From: Shouchella sp047238345
GTDB lineage: Bacteria > Bacillota > Bacilli > Bacillales > Bacillaceae_D
Length of the DNA stretch: 64,000 nt
Direction of reading: 5' to 3'
NCBI RefSeq assembly: GCF_047238345.1
Contig: NZ_JBDFMQ010000001.1
Span: 2,604,001 to 2,668,000, forward strand
In this document: one piece after another, positions 51,824 through 61,055 of the stretch
How the letters are laid out: every line of letters starts with the position of its first letter
How positions within the stretch are numbered: the first letter of the stretch is position 1
Position numbers and translations under genes: made by a program
Notes under the pieces: model-generated
What the model saw: only the letters and a program-made list of their open reading frames with translations
Database searches by the model: none
Told to the model about the DNA's origin: nothing

Positions 51824-53515
51824 TTATAGACTGGCCTTTGTGTGCTGAAATTGCTTCACTGATAAATTATATTTTTTTAATTTCCGAACAACAGTCGGCT
51901 GACTTGTTTTTAGCGCTTCTGCAATTTCATAAGTTGAACCATATTGTTCAGCCGCTTGACGCATAATCTTTTCCTCAGCTTGTTCGATGACTGATTTAAG
52001 AGAAACGGTTTTTGTGTTTTTCGCTTCATTTCCCAGCATATATTCAGAAGGCAGATGATCTAAACCCATAACTGGCTCCTCTGTTGTTAACAACATTCGT
52101 TCTACTAGATTTGACAATTCTCTCACGTTTCCTTTCCAGCGATGCTGAATAAAAAACTGTTTAAGTGATTGATCCATCGTTTTATGTAAGCCATATTTTT
52201 CGTTTAATTGATTTAAAAATAAATTGACTAACGAAACGATATCATCTTTACGCTCTCTTAATGGGGGGATATGAATTGGAATGACATTTAACCGGTAGAA
52301 TAGATCTTCACGAAAGGTTCCTTGATCAACCATCTCTTGTAACTTTCGATTTGTTGCAGCTACTACTCGTACACGAACTTTTTTCGGCTGCGTTCCACCA
52401 ATTCTTTGAATTTCGCCTTCCTGTAACACACGAAGCAATTTTACTTGTAAATGGATGGGCAACTCACCCACTTCATCTAAGAAAAGCATGCCTCTATGCG
52501 CCAATTCGAACATCCCGACCTTCCCTCGGCTACTAGCACCTGTGAACGCACCTTTTTCATAGCCAAATAGTTCCGATTCAAGTAGTTCTGGAGGAATCGC
52601 TCCACAATTAACTTTAATGAATTTTCCTTCTTTTGCCCGATAGCTCTGATTAAAAATATGCTTAGCGAGCACATCTTTTCCAACACCCGTTTCACCTAAG
52701 ATCAACACCGTGGCATCAACATCCGCAATTCGTTCGGCCATCTGATAGATTGTTTTCATTTTCTGACTCATTACGACCACACCATCAGACTGGCTTTTAT
52801 GTTTCAATTTGTCCAGCGCCACTTTGTAAGACTGGTTTAATTCAGTTGCTTTCCGCAACGCCTTTTGTAAATCATTTAGTTCCGAAAGATCGCGGATATT
52901 GGTCACAACTTTCTCTAACTGGCCATCTTGATCAAACACAGGCGTACCGGTAAACAATGTTTCTTTGCCTTCAAAATTCTTCTGAACAACCGAAACTACG
53001 CGCTTTTGTGCCCGCACTTTATGGGTGACCGAGTTCTCTAAAATGCCTCTTTCTACTAATGTATCTACACTCTTTCCAAGATAATAGCTCGGCGGAATGC
53101 CTGTAATCCGTTCAATGGCTTTATTGGCTTTTAATGTCGTTCCATTGGCATCCGTAATATAAATGCCGTCATACGAGTTTTCAATAATCGTATTTAGTTC
53201 ACGGTTCACATGTTCTGCTTCTTGTAGTTGTTGAAAAAGCGGACGTACAGATGTGGCGCGTATGCCAACATATAGTTGATTCGTCTCACCGGTACTTTCT
53301 TCTTTTAAAAAGAGGAAATGTTCATCGTTTGAATCGAGATAGACTAGTTCTAATTCGTCTTCATCTTCACTATTTAAAGCGTGTCGCTTCCAATCCTTGT
53401 CACCAATTACATGATGAAACTTTTCTTCAAATAGACGATTGTATGTGAGCAACTCTCCTTGCTCATTCGTTAAAAAACTTGGAAATGGTAGCTTATGAAT
53501 ATCAATCTCCTTCAT
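51824..53515 (-). CDS. Sigma-54-dependent transcriptional activator with PAS domains
   Basis: 563 residues (ATG 53515 behind GAGGTG; a GTG three codons earlier is the alternative). The N-terminus has two PAS-like sensor domains (about 1-85 and 105-205, with SYDGIYITDANGTTLKANKA). The AAA+ domain follows: Walker A GETGVGKD (274-281), the sigma-54 contact loop GAFTGA (322-327), and Walker B MLFLDE (343-348). The C-terminus is a TyrR-like helix-turn-helix (YEIAEALKTSQPTVVRKLKKY). No phosphorylation receiver domain is present, so it probably senses a ligand. Placed between two sigma-54 promoters it most likely controls both. Confidence 0.95.
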   Translation of the reverse strand: MKEIDIHKLPFPSFLTNEQGELLTYNRLFEEKFHHVIGDKDWKRHALNSEDEDELELVYLDSNDEHFLFLKEESTGETNQLYVGIRATSVRPLFQQLQEAEHVNRELNTIIENSYDGIYITDANGTTLKANKAIERITGIPPSYYLGKSVDTLVERGILENSVTHKVRAQKRVVSVVQKNFEGKETLFTGTPVFDQDGQLEKVVTNIRDLSELNDLQKALRKATELNQSYKVALDKLKHKSQSDGVVVMSQKMKTIYQMAERIADVDATVLILGETGVGKDVLAKHIFNQSYRAKEGKFIKVNCGAIPPELLESELFGYEKGAFTGASSRGKVGMFELAHRGMLFLDEVGELPIHLQVKLLRVLQEGEIQRIGGTQPKKVRVRVVAATNRKLQEMVDQGTFREDLFYRLNVIPIHIPPLRERKDDIVSLVNLFLNQLNEKYGLHKTMDQSLKQFFIQHRWKGNVRELSNLVERMLLTTEEPVMGLDHLPSEYMLGNEAKNTKTVSLKSVIEQAEEKIMRQAAEQYGSTYEIAEALKTSQPTVVRKLKKYNLSVKQFQHTKASL

Positions 53516-53622
53516 TTCTTTCACCTCACCACTTTCTTTAAGTAAAAAGAACGTGCTCTAGAGTGAACCCATCTCCTTGTATATTCTTTTTTCTTTCCAT
53601 TAGTCCTGTTTTCTCACAAAAT

Positions 53623-53656
53623 AAAAAATTCCAGATATGTGTGTACATACCTGGAA
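53623..53656 (-). terminator. Terminator of the long catabolic operon
   Basis: AAATTCCAGATATGT pairs with ACATACCTGGAAT (53644-53656) with one bulge, ending in a T-run. It lies just after the last gene and ahead of the activator. Confidence 0.8.
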
Positions 53657-53662
53657 TCTCTT

Positions 53663-54067
53663 TTAAGAATAGAGCTTAAAAATGGTATCTCCTTTTAATA
53701 CCACTGTTCCATCTTGCTTAATTGCTTCTGTTGTAAACGTAATAGAATTAATGTCTTTCCTCTTTACTTTTGCCCGTAACGTGACGCGATCATCGATAAA
53801 CACCATTCCTTTAAAACGAATGCGATACGTTTGCACAAACCCTTCTTCATAGTAAGGAGTGAATAACGAGGTGAACTGCCCCATTGTCCACATGCCGTGT
53901 GCAATCACACCAGGCAAACCTGCATTTTTTGCGTCTTCGTCAATCGTATGGATGGGATTAAAATCACCTGAAGCGCCTGCATATTTGATTAAATCTAAAC
54001 GGGTTACTGGCCGGAGTTGTTTCTCTAATACTTGATCTTGGATATTCGCTGCACGCAAAGAAATCAT
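53663..54067 (-). CDS. MaoC-family enoyl-CoA hydratase, catalytic subunit
   Basis: 134-residue single hotdog protein. The hydratase-2 signature GASGDFNPIHTIDEDA gives catalytic Asp35 and His40, as in (R)-specific enoyl-CoA hydratases. The start ATG 54067 overlaps the stop of the partner gene (ATGA) and has AAGGAGG ten bases ahead. Last gene of the operon. Likely forms a heteromer with the preceding gene product and hydrates trans-2-enoyl-CoA to (R)-3-hydroxyacyl-CoA. Confidence 0.87.
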   Translation of the reverse strand: MISLRAANIQDQVLEKQLRPVTRLDLIKYAGASGDFNPIHTIDEDAKNAGLPGVIAHGMWTMGQFTSLFTPYYEEGFVQTYRIRFKGMVFIDDRVTLRAKVKRKDINSITFTTEAIKQDGTVVLKGDTIFKLYS

Positions 54068-54513
54068 CCGGTCCAAGCCCTCCTTACAGCATCGTTCATA
54101 ATAATCACTTGCGTTGATGAAAAAATAACCTCCCTATCTTGTGTTTCGCCACAAGTCATCATGGTAAGCAATCCCATCGTACCACTCTTACCTGTTTTTT
54201 CTTGATAGTCTTTCACTTCACTATATACGTACACCTCTTCACCGATAAAAAGCGGACGTTTGTATTCATACACTTGTTCGCCATGAATCAAGCCTTCTGC
54301 CGGTAAATCTAACCCTTCGATTTTTCCGTATGCAAACGTTCGTGGAAATGTAGGCGGTGCAAGATTCTCTCGATATCGCGACCGTTTTCCATGGGCTTCA
54401 TCGATAAAAAGTGGATGCGGATCTCCAATTGCATTAGCAAAAGCTTTTACCGCTCCACGTTCCACTGTATTTTTTATTCGCTCTGATCGTTTTCCGATTA
54501 CTTGTTGAAACAC
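54064..54513 (-). CDS. MaoC N-terminal-type hotdog protein (non-catalytic partner)
   Basis: 149 residues resembling the N-terminal, FAS1-type half of MaoC dehydratases (FANAIGDPHPLFIDEAHG; APPTFPRTFAYG). The catalytic Asp/His pair of the hydratase-2 signature is not seen, which is usual for the partner subunit of HadAB-like pairs. Start GTG 54513 after GGAGG. Its stop overlaps the start of the catalytic partner, which strongly suggests a 1:1 complex. Confidence 0.85.
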   Translation of the reverse strand: MFQQVIGKRSERIKNTVERGAVKAFANAIGDPHPLFIDEAHGKRSRYRENLAPPTFPRTFAYGKIEGLDLPAEGLIHGEQVYEYKRPLFIGEEVYVYSEVKDYQEKTGKSGTMGLLTMMTCGETQDREVIFSSTQVIIMNDAVRRAWTG

Positions 54514-54528
54514 AAGCTTGAACCTCCT

Positions 54529-55290
54529 TTATGCTTTTGGTCCACCCGCTACATATAAAACCTGACCATTTACAAAGCCTGAACGTTGATCTGCAAAAAA
54601 CGCAACTGCCTGTGCAATGTCTTCTGGCTGTCCACTTCGAGCAACAGGAATGTTTGATACACTTGCTTCAATTAGTTGATCAAACGAAATACCGAGACGG
54701 TCTGCTGTTGATTTGGTCATATCCGTTTCTATAAAACCTGGTGCAATTGCATTTGCCGTTATCCCATATTTACCAAGTTCAATTGCCAACGTCTTCGTAA
54801 ATCCTTGTAGACCAGCTTTTGCTGTGGCATAGTTTGCTTGACCCCGATTACCGAGAGCAGATGTTGACGATAAGTTAATAATACGGCCAAATTGTTGTTT
54901 CACCATGTAGGTTTGCGCTGCTTGTGTAACGATGAAAGCGCCTTTTAAATGCACATCCATTACGCTGTCCCAATCTTGATCGGACATTTTATACATCATG
55001 TTGTCACGTATAAGCCCGGCATTGTTCACAACAATATCAAGGGTCCCACATTCCTTGATTATCGCTTCAATCCCTTCCTCCACTTGCTCTCGGTCGGTGA
55101 CATCAACGTGCATCATTTGAACATGAAGCGACCGTTTTTCAAAATAGAGAGCCGCTTCTTCTAGCGCACGTTCATTTACATCAAAAATCGCTACGTTCGC
55201 GCCATCGTTGGCAAGGCGTTCTGCCACCGCTCTACCAATTCCACGACTTCCACCTGTTACGAGTGCGGTTTGTTTGTGAAATTGTTGCAT
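54529..55290 (-). CDS. SDR 3-hydroxyacyl-CoA/ACP dehydrogenase (FabG-like)
   Basis: 253 residues. TGGSRGIGRAVAERL cofactor motif, NNAGLI, the catalytic serines in INLSSTSALGN, YATAKAGLQGF (Y-x3-K), and C-terminus VNGQVLYVAGGPKA. In this operon it most likely oxidises the (R)-3-hydroxyacyl-CoA made by the MaoC pair. ATG 55290 is preceded by GGGGATGAG; the upstream frame overlaps the dehydrogenase gene. Confidence 0.88.
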   Translation of the reverse strand: MQQFHKQTALVTGGSRGIGRAVAERLANDGANVAIFDVNERALEEAALYFEKRSLHVQMMHVDVTDREQVEEGIEAIIKECGTLDIVVNNAGLIRDNMMYKMSDQDWDSVMDVHLKGAFIVTQAAQTYMVKQQFGRIINLSSTSALGNRGQANYATAKAGLQGFTKTLAIELGKYGITANAIAPGFIETDMTKSTADRLGISFDQLIEASVSNIPVARSGQPEDIAQAVAFFADQRSGFVNGQVLYVAGGPKA

Positions 55291-55303
55291 CCTCTCATCC
55301 CCT

Positions 55304-56479
55304 TTATATATGTGCTCCAAGTTTCACATGGCCTTTTAATAGATTTCGACTAATGATGAGCCGTTGAATCTCGTCTGTCCCATCATAGATTCTCCACAAT
55401 CTTGCCTCGCGGTACCAGCGCTCAATTGGTAATTCTCGTGTATACCCCATGCCTCCATGAATTTGTAACACCCGATCAATAATGTCGTTTCCTTTTGTCG
55501 CGCCATACAGTTTAGCGATTGAAGCTAAATGACGATTATCTTCTCCAAGATCAAGTGTATAAGCTGCATTTAAAACGAGCCAGCGCGCTGCTTCCAGTTC
55601 AACGGCAGAATCTGCAATTTGCCATTGAATCGCTTGGCGTGTTGCAATCGGTTTTCCAAAGGTTGTGCGATCGTTGGCGTAGTCAATTGCCATGTTTAGC
55701 AACCGTTCGGATGCTCCTACTGCTCTTGCTCCAACAATCCAACGTGCAAAACCAATCCACTCTAGCCCTAAATCGTAGCCACGGTGCAAGTCGCCTAGAA
55801 TATTTTCTTCAGGTACGCGAACGTTTTCAAAGAATAATGAAGCTGGTCCCCATTCCCCCATCGTATGAATATATTGGGATGTCCAGCCCATGGATCGATC
55901 CACAATAAAGCATGTTACCCCATGACGACCTTTGGCTTCATGGGCTTCTTTATCAGTTACGGCAATCACCATAACAAAATCAGCATCATTCCCACCTGTA
56001 ATGAACGTTTTTTCACCGTTTAAAACCCACTCATCCCCGTCTTTAACAGCAGTCATTTTAATATTTTGTGTATCCGATCCTGCACCTGGCTCAGTCATCG
56101 CAAAACACGATTTCTTGTCGCCATTAATGGTTGGCAGCAGGTATTGTTTTTTTTGCGTTTCATTCGCTCGGTAAAGAATGTTGTCTGCACTACCACCAAA
56201 TTTAAACGGCACGAATGTTTTAGATGTCTCCATCGTTAAGAGCGCCAGCATCATCTGACCTAAATTAGCGCCTCCATATTCTTCTGGTGTATTAATGCCC
56301 CAAAAGCCCATCTGCTTTGCTTTTTTCTGTAATTCATTCGTTTTCTCTTCGGAAAGGCTTGGTTTTCCATTTAATTCATTTCGGAGAACTTCGTTTTCGA
56401 GCGGCATTAACTCTTTCTCCACGAATCGGCGTATCGTTTGTTGAACCATTCGTTGCTCTTCATTTAATCGTAAGTCCAT
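55304..56479 (-). CDS. Acyl-CoA dehydrogenase
   Basis: 391-residue FAD enzyme introducing the 2,3-double bond. FAD/substrate motifs: CFAMTEPGAGSDTQNIKM, WVLNGEKTFITGGNDADF, LQIHGGMGYTRELPIERWYREARLWRI. The usual catalytic base position (the Glu in the IYEGT motif of medium-chain enzymes) is Asp366 here (RIYDGTDEIQ). RBS GGGGGAA precedes ATG 56479. Confidence 0.93.
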   Translation of the reverse strand: MDLRLNEEQRMVQQTIRRFVEKELMPLENEVLRNELNGKPSLSEEKTNELQKKAKQMGFWGINTPEEYGGANLGQMMLALLTMETSKTFVPFKFGGSADNILYRANETQKKQYLLPTINGDKKSCFAMTEPGAGSDTQNIKMTAVKDGDEWVLNGEKTFITGGNDADFVMVIAVTDKEAHEAKGRHGVTCFIVDRSMGWTSQYIHTMGEWGPASLFFENVRVPEENILGDLHRGYDLGLEWIGFARWIVGARAVGASERLLNMAIDYANDRTTFGKPIATRQAIQWQIADSAVELEAARWLVLNAAYTLDLGEDNRHLASIAKLYGATKGNDIIDRVLQIHGGMGYTRELPIERWYREARLWRIYDGTDEIQRLIISRNLLKGHVKLGAHI

Positions 56480-56497
56480 CTAGTATTCCCCCATCTA

Positions 56498-57697
56498 TTA
56501 GTCTTGTACGGTCAATACAATTTCTCCATCTTCAATAACTGCCATTGTAAACGCCGTAACCATTCCCCCACCTTCATCAATTTCCGGAACATCATACAGC
56601 TGATATTCTGGTGGAACTTCTTTTAAGCCTTCATTTAAATGAGCGCGAATTTCATAGGCATCGGTTGCTGTTCCAGCGGCTTTTATGGCTTCCGTTAAAA
56701 TATACATCGAAAAATAATGATAGCCTGCTTCTGAGCCTGGTACTTTATCGTATCGTTCTTCATATTTATCAATAAAAGCTGCATTGCCTTCATGACGATT
56801 GTAGCTAAGAGGAGCGACGCCAACCGATCCTTCTAATTCGGTTAAATCTCCATTAAAAACGTTCGCAATTTCATCTAGCTTTGCCTGCTCCATAATAAGA
56901 AAGCCACCCTCAAACCCCAGCTCTCTTGCTTGTTTCATCACTTGACCTGTTGGTTCTGATGATCCACCAACAAACAATACATCTGGATCATCACGCAAAG
57001 CATTTGTCACGATTGTAAAAAAATCAGTATCTTTACTGAAATCAACGGTTCCATCGTAAACAATCTCTCCACCCATCGCTTCCCAATGCGGACGAAGCTC
57101 ATCTGCCCAATCCAAACCATATTGCGTATTCGTCGGCAGCATCGCTATTTTGGGACCAAAACGATCCATTTGGTATGAAGCAAACGGGTCCACGTAATGA
57201 TCATAGGTCGGTGGCAAACGATACGTTAACCCGTTGTCTTGCTGCGTAATATCTGGTTCACTCGAAAAAGCTGCTAATAAAAATTCTTCTTGCTCGTTAA
57301 AAACTTGAGTTGCAAAGATGCCTCCACTATGAGGAACATAAATAATCGGTGTATCGTATTCTTGAACGAGTCTACGCGTATTCGCACCTGTTTCATTCGG
57401 TAAATATTTGTCATCTAGCGTGACAATATTCAAGGAGTGTGTTTCCCCGTCGACTTCAATTCCCCCTGCTTCATTAATTTCATCGACAGCCATCGTTAAC
57501 CCACTTAACGCATTTTGACCGTAATAGGCAGCAGAACCCGATAATGGTCCACTGAAACCGATATGAATCACTTCGGTTCCTTCAATTGTTGTTGTGGTTA
57601 CATCTCCTTCCATTTCCCCCTCCGCTCCCTCGTTTGCTTGGCACCCGCTTAGGAAGAGACTTACTAGGCCTAACGCTAACCATATTCTCGTTTTCAT
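56498..57697 (-). CDS. Liv-type ABC transporter substrate-binding lipoprotein
   Basis: 399 residues. Lipoprotein signal with lipobox LFLSGC (Cys about 19), then the type I periplasmic-binding fold (IHIGFSGPLSGSAAYYGQNALSG). Anchored outside the membrane, it would capture the substrate for LivHMGF. ATG 57697 has AAAGGAG upstream. This family binds amino acids, amides and also aromatic or aliphatic acids; the ligand is not readable here. Confidence 0.93.
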   Translation of the reverse strand: MKTRIWLALGLVSLFLSGCQANEGAEGEMEGDVTTTTIEGTEVIHIGFSGPLSGSAAYYGQNALSGLTMAVDEINEAGGIEVDGETHSLNIVTLDDKYLPNETGANTRRLVQEYDTPIIYVPHSGGIFATQVFNEQEEFLLAAFSSEPDITQQDNGLTYRLPPTYDHYVDPFASYQMDRFGPKIAMLPTNTQYGLDWADELRPHWEAMGGEIVYDGTVDFSKDTDFFTIVTNALRDDPDVLFVGGSSEPTGQVMKQARELGFEGGFLIMEQAKLDEIANVFNGDLTELEGSVGVAPLSYNRHEGNAAFIDKYEERYDKVPGSEAGYHYFSMYILTEAIKAAGTATDAYEIRAHLNEGLKEVPPEYQLYDVPEIDEGGGMVTAFTMAVIEDGEIVLTVQD

Positions 57698-57717
57698 TGA
57701 CTGATCTCCTTTCATTA

Positions 57718-58422
57718 CTAGGCTCCAATATACGCTTTTCGAACATCATCATTAGCGAGAAGTTCCGCCTTAGTCCCTTCTAATACGACGCGTCCATTTT
57801 CAATCACATAGCCACGATCGGCAATTTTTAAAGCCGCATTCGCATTTTGTTCCGCTAGAAGTACCGTTGTTCCAGCTTCATTCACCGTTTTAATCACGTC
57901 CAATACTTGCTCCACAATTAATGGAGCCAAGCCAATGGATGGTTCATCAAACAAAATAAGCTGGGGTTTAGCCATCATGGCACGCCCAATTGCTAACATT
58001 TGCTGCTGGCCACCGCTAAGAGAACCTGCAGGATCTGCTTTTTTTTCTTCCAAGATTGGAAATAGTTGATAGACATAGGCAAGGGATTCCTTCATTTGCT
58101 TTTTTTCTTTAATCACGTAAGCACCCATTTTTAAATTTTCCAGTACCGTCATTTCTGAAAATAACTTTCTCCCTTCAGGACAATGAACAATCCCTTGCTT
58201 GACGAGCTGACTTGGGGAGAAGCCAGAGATCTTTTTTTCTTGCCACGAAATGCTTCCTTCTTCTAGCGGGGTCAATCCACTGATTGCCCGAAAGAGCGTA
58301 CTTTTCCCTGCGCCATTGGCACCTAACAGTACAACTAACTCTCCTTTCTCCACCATCATTTCAATATCTTTAAGAGCTTCATATTGTCCATATTTAACCG
58401 CAATCGTTGAAAGCTTAAGCAT
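57718..58422 (-). CDS. livF: Liv-type ABC transporter ATP-binding protein (LivF)
   Basis: 234 residues. Walker A LLGANGAGKSTLFRAISG, signature LSGGQQQMLAIGRAMM, Walker B QLILFDEPSIGLAP. Second ATPase of the importer. RBS region overlaps the end of LivG; one base gap to it. Confidence 0.93.
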   Translation of the reverse strand: MLKLSTIAVKYGQYEALKDIEMMVEKGELVVLLGANGAGKSTLFRAISGLTPLEEGSISWQEKKISGFSPSQLVKQGIVHCPEGRKLFSEMTVLENLKMGAYVIKEKKQMKESLAYVYQLFPILEEKKADPAGSLSGGQQQMLAIGRAMMAKPQLILFDEPSIGLAPLIVEQVLDVIKTVNEAGTTVLLAEQNANAALKIADRGYVIENGRVVLEGTKAELLANDDVRKAYIGA

Positions 58423-58423
58423 G

Positions 58424-59182
58424 TTAAGATCCGCCTCCTAAATACGCTTCAATCACTGCAGGATTTTGGCGAATGTCTTCTGGCTTACCTTCAGCAATTT
58501 TTTTTCCGTAATTAATGACGATGACATGATCAGCTAACTCCATAACCATTTTCATTTTGTGCTCAATCAAACAAACCGTCAGGCCTGTGTTTATCATTTT
58601 TCGTATTAATTGTGCTAATCCATCTGTCTCTTCAGGGTTCACTCCGGCAGCTGGTTCATCTAAAAACACAATCTCTGGTCCCGTTGCAAGGGCTAATGCA
58701 ATCGCAATTCGCTTCTTTGCTTCCTGAGAAATATCAGCAATCAGTTGATCTTTTCGATCTAATAACCCAACAAACGCTAAAACTTCTTCCGCCTTCTTTC
58801 TTGATAAGGCCTCTTCTTTTCTTAATCGAGGAGTTCGAAAGATCGTATCTAGTACATTTGATTTTGTCCGTAGTCGATTTCCGATGATGAGATTATCAAA
58901 AACTGTGGCGTTTTCAAAAAGCTTTGTTGACTGAAATGTGCGTGCAATTCCGAGCTTTGCGACTTGGTGAGGTTTACGTTTGGTGATGTCTTCATTTTTA
59001 TACAGTACTTGCCCCTGACTTACTGGATAATAGCCACTCATTAAATTAAATAAAGTTGATTTGCCTGCTCCATTTGGACCGATAATGGCGGTTAATTTAT
59101 TTTTCTCTACTCCGATATCCATTTGATTAACAGCCGTTAGCCCACCAAATCGTTTTGTTAAGCCTTTCGTTTCTAAGATCAA
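58424..59182 (-). CDS. livG: Liv-type ABC transporter ATP-binding protein (LivG)
   Basis: 252 residues. Walker A IIGPNGAGKSTLFNLMSG; Walker B EIVFLDEPAAGVNP; the signature region is ADISQEAKKRIAIALALA, in which the LSGG core is replaced by ISQEAKK. That unusual signature is worth checking, as it normally contacts ATP. Start overlaps LivM by four bases. Confidence 0.9.
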   Translation of the reverse strand: MILETKGLTKRFGGLTAVNQMDIGVEKNKLTAIIGPNGAGKSTLFNLMSGYYPVSQGQVLYKNEDITKRKPHQVAKLGIARTFQSTKLFENATVFDNLIIGNRLRTKSNVLDTIFRTPRLRKEEALSRKKAEEVLAFVGLLDRKDQLIADISQEAKKRIAIALALATGPEIVFLDEPAAGVNPEETDGLAQLIRKMINTGLTVCLIEHKMKMVMELADHVIVINYGKKIAEGKPEDIRQNPAVIEAYLGGGS

Positions 59183-60177
59183 ATGGACTCCCCCTTTTGC
59201 TCGCTATACGCTTTTTGCTTGATTTTACGCATTTTACGTCGTTGTAAAAATTGTTGAACCCCGCCAACAATTCCTTTTGGATAAAAAATAACTAAAAGAA
59301 CGAGTAGTGGTCCGAATACAATCATCCGGTACTCTTCCATAAACTGCAGGCCTTGTGTTAATACAACGATTAACATCGTTCCTACTAACGGACCAAACAA
59401 CGTCCCAATTCCACCGACGATTAAATAGGTGAGCATATCAAATGTCATCATGGTGTACGAGAGGTCTGGACCAATAAATCGCACAGTCGATGCATATAAA
59501 GCCCCTGCGACACCTGCTAATAGTGTCGATAAGACAAAGGAAATTAATTTTTGCTTCATCGTATTAATTCCAATTGTTTGCGCAAGATCTTCAGAGTTGC
59601 GGATTGCCATGTACGTTCTGCCTACCAATGAAGTAGCGATGCCTTTTACAAATAGAATTGTAAGCAGAAGGAACAGTAACACTAAATAATAGGTGCCTGT
59701 TCCACTATCAAACGAAAATGGACCAATTGCTGTTGGAGCAGGTATACCAATTAGGCCTCTCACCCCTCCAGTTAATTCATCCCACTGATAAATCACTAAA
59801 TAGATAATATAGCCAACACATAAGGTGTAAATCGCGAAGAAATGTTCTTTTGTACGTAAAGCCACTAAACCAACAAGTAAACCAATGGTTGTTGTAATGG
59901 CAATTGCACTTAGAAACGCGACCCAAAACGGCATGCCAACATCCACTGTTAAAATACCTAATGAATAGGCCCCTATCGCAAAGAAACCAGCATGAGCAAG
60001 CGATAATTGACCTGTATAGCCTCCAATAATATTCATCCCGTACACCGCGATTGACCAAATAAACGCAATCGTTAACACATAAATGAAATATTGATTCGAG
60101 GTCAGTAATGGAAACAAGAGAGCAATGCCAACGAATACGCCAGGTAGAATGAGTGATTTCGCATTACGCATTTGCAT
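59179..60177 (-). CDS. livM: Liv-type ABC transporter permease (LivM)
   Basis: 332 residues, about eight to nine membrane helices, with the EAA-like loop GGYTGQLSLAHAGFFAIGAYSLG characteristic of LivM. The start ATG 60177 (AAGGGGG upstream) overlaps livH by 14 bp. Confidence 0.92.
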   Translation of the reverse strand: MQMRNAKSLILPGVFVGIALLFPLLTSNQYFIYVLTIAFIWSIAVYGMNIIGGYTGQLSLAHAGFFAIGAYSLGILTVDVGMPFWVAFLSAIAITTTIGLLVGLVALRTKEHFFAIYTLCVGYIIYLVIYQWDELTGGVRGLIGIPAPTAIGPFSFDSGTGTYYLVLLFLLLTILFVKGIATSLVGRTYMAIRNSEDLAQTIGINTMKQKLISFVLSTLLAGVAGALYASTVRFIGPDLSYTMMTFDMLTYLIVGGIGTLFGPLVGTMLIVVLTQGLQFMEEYRMIVFGPLLVLLVIFYPKGIVGGVQQFLQRRKMRKIKQKAYSEQKGESI

Positions 60178-61039
60178 GTGCCCCCTTTTTAGCAAATAAC
60201 CCTTGCGGACGCATCGTTAAAATAAACACTAACAATACGAAAGCAATCAAATCGCTATACGTACTCGAAATAAAGGTTGCGCCTAAGCTCTCTGTAATTC
60301 CGAGAATATAGCCACCAACGATTGCACCAGGAATACTCCCCATTCCACCGATAATAATAATGACGAATGCTTTTAAAATGACAAGGTGACCCATGCCTGG
60401 ATACACAAGATTTATAGGCGATGCAATGGAGGCAGCGACAGCGGCTAATGCACCTGAGATAAAAAATGTTAACAGGGCGACTTTATTCGCATTCACTCCG
60501 ACTAGAAATGCACCTTCGCGATTTTGCGACATTGCGACAATAGCAGATCCCGTTTTCGTCTTTTTCAAAAAGAGCTGAAGTAGGATCATGACAATGACCG
60601 CAGCAAAGATGATTAGAATCCGTTGTTGCGTGACGGTAATGCCTAGAATGGAGATGACCTCGGTAAAGGGTGTTGTAACAGATCGATATTCTGCTCCCCA
60701 TATGAGTTGAACAAGTGCTTCTAAAAATAAAAGAACACCAATAGCTGCTATCTTGTCATGAATGGGTGGCGAATGACGCAAGGGATGAAAAACAAGCCTT
60801 TGCATCATCATCGCCAATACGCCTACAACCAAAATGGCGATAAACATCGCGACAAAATATGGGACACCAAGCGAAGTCATTGAAAGCAATGTAATATAGC
60901 CACCGACCATGTAAAGAGCACCATGGGCAAAGTTCGGGATGTGTAGGATTCCATAGACGAGGGTTAACCCTAAAGCCACTAAACTATAAACACTTCCGAC
61001 CGTTAAACCATTAACAATTTGTTGGAGTAATACGTCCAT
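60164..61039 (-). CDS. livH: Liv-type ABC transporter permease (LivH)
   Basis: 291 residues, about seven to eight helices: VGSVYSLVALGLTLVYGILHIPNFAHGALYMVGGY is the LivH hallmark (cited partly). RBS AAGGAG precedes ATG 61039. Paired permease with LivM. Confidence 0.93.
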   Translation of the reverse strand: MDVLLQQIVNGLTVGSVYSLVALGLTLVYGILHIPNFAHGALYMVGGYITLLSMTSLGVPYFVAMFIAILVVGVLAMMMQRLVFHPLRHSPPIHDKIAAIGVLLFLEALVQLIWGAEYRSVTTPFTEVISILGITVTQQRILIIFAAVIVMILLQLFLKKTKTGSAIVAMSQNREGAFLVGVNANKVALLTFFISGALAAVAASIASPINLVYPGMGHLVILKAFVIIIIGGMGSIPGAIVGGYILGITESLGATFISSTYSDLIAFVLLVFILTMRPQGLFAKKGAHANA

Positions 61040-61055
61040 TTATGGGCTCCTTCTC

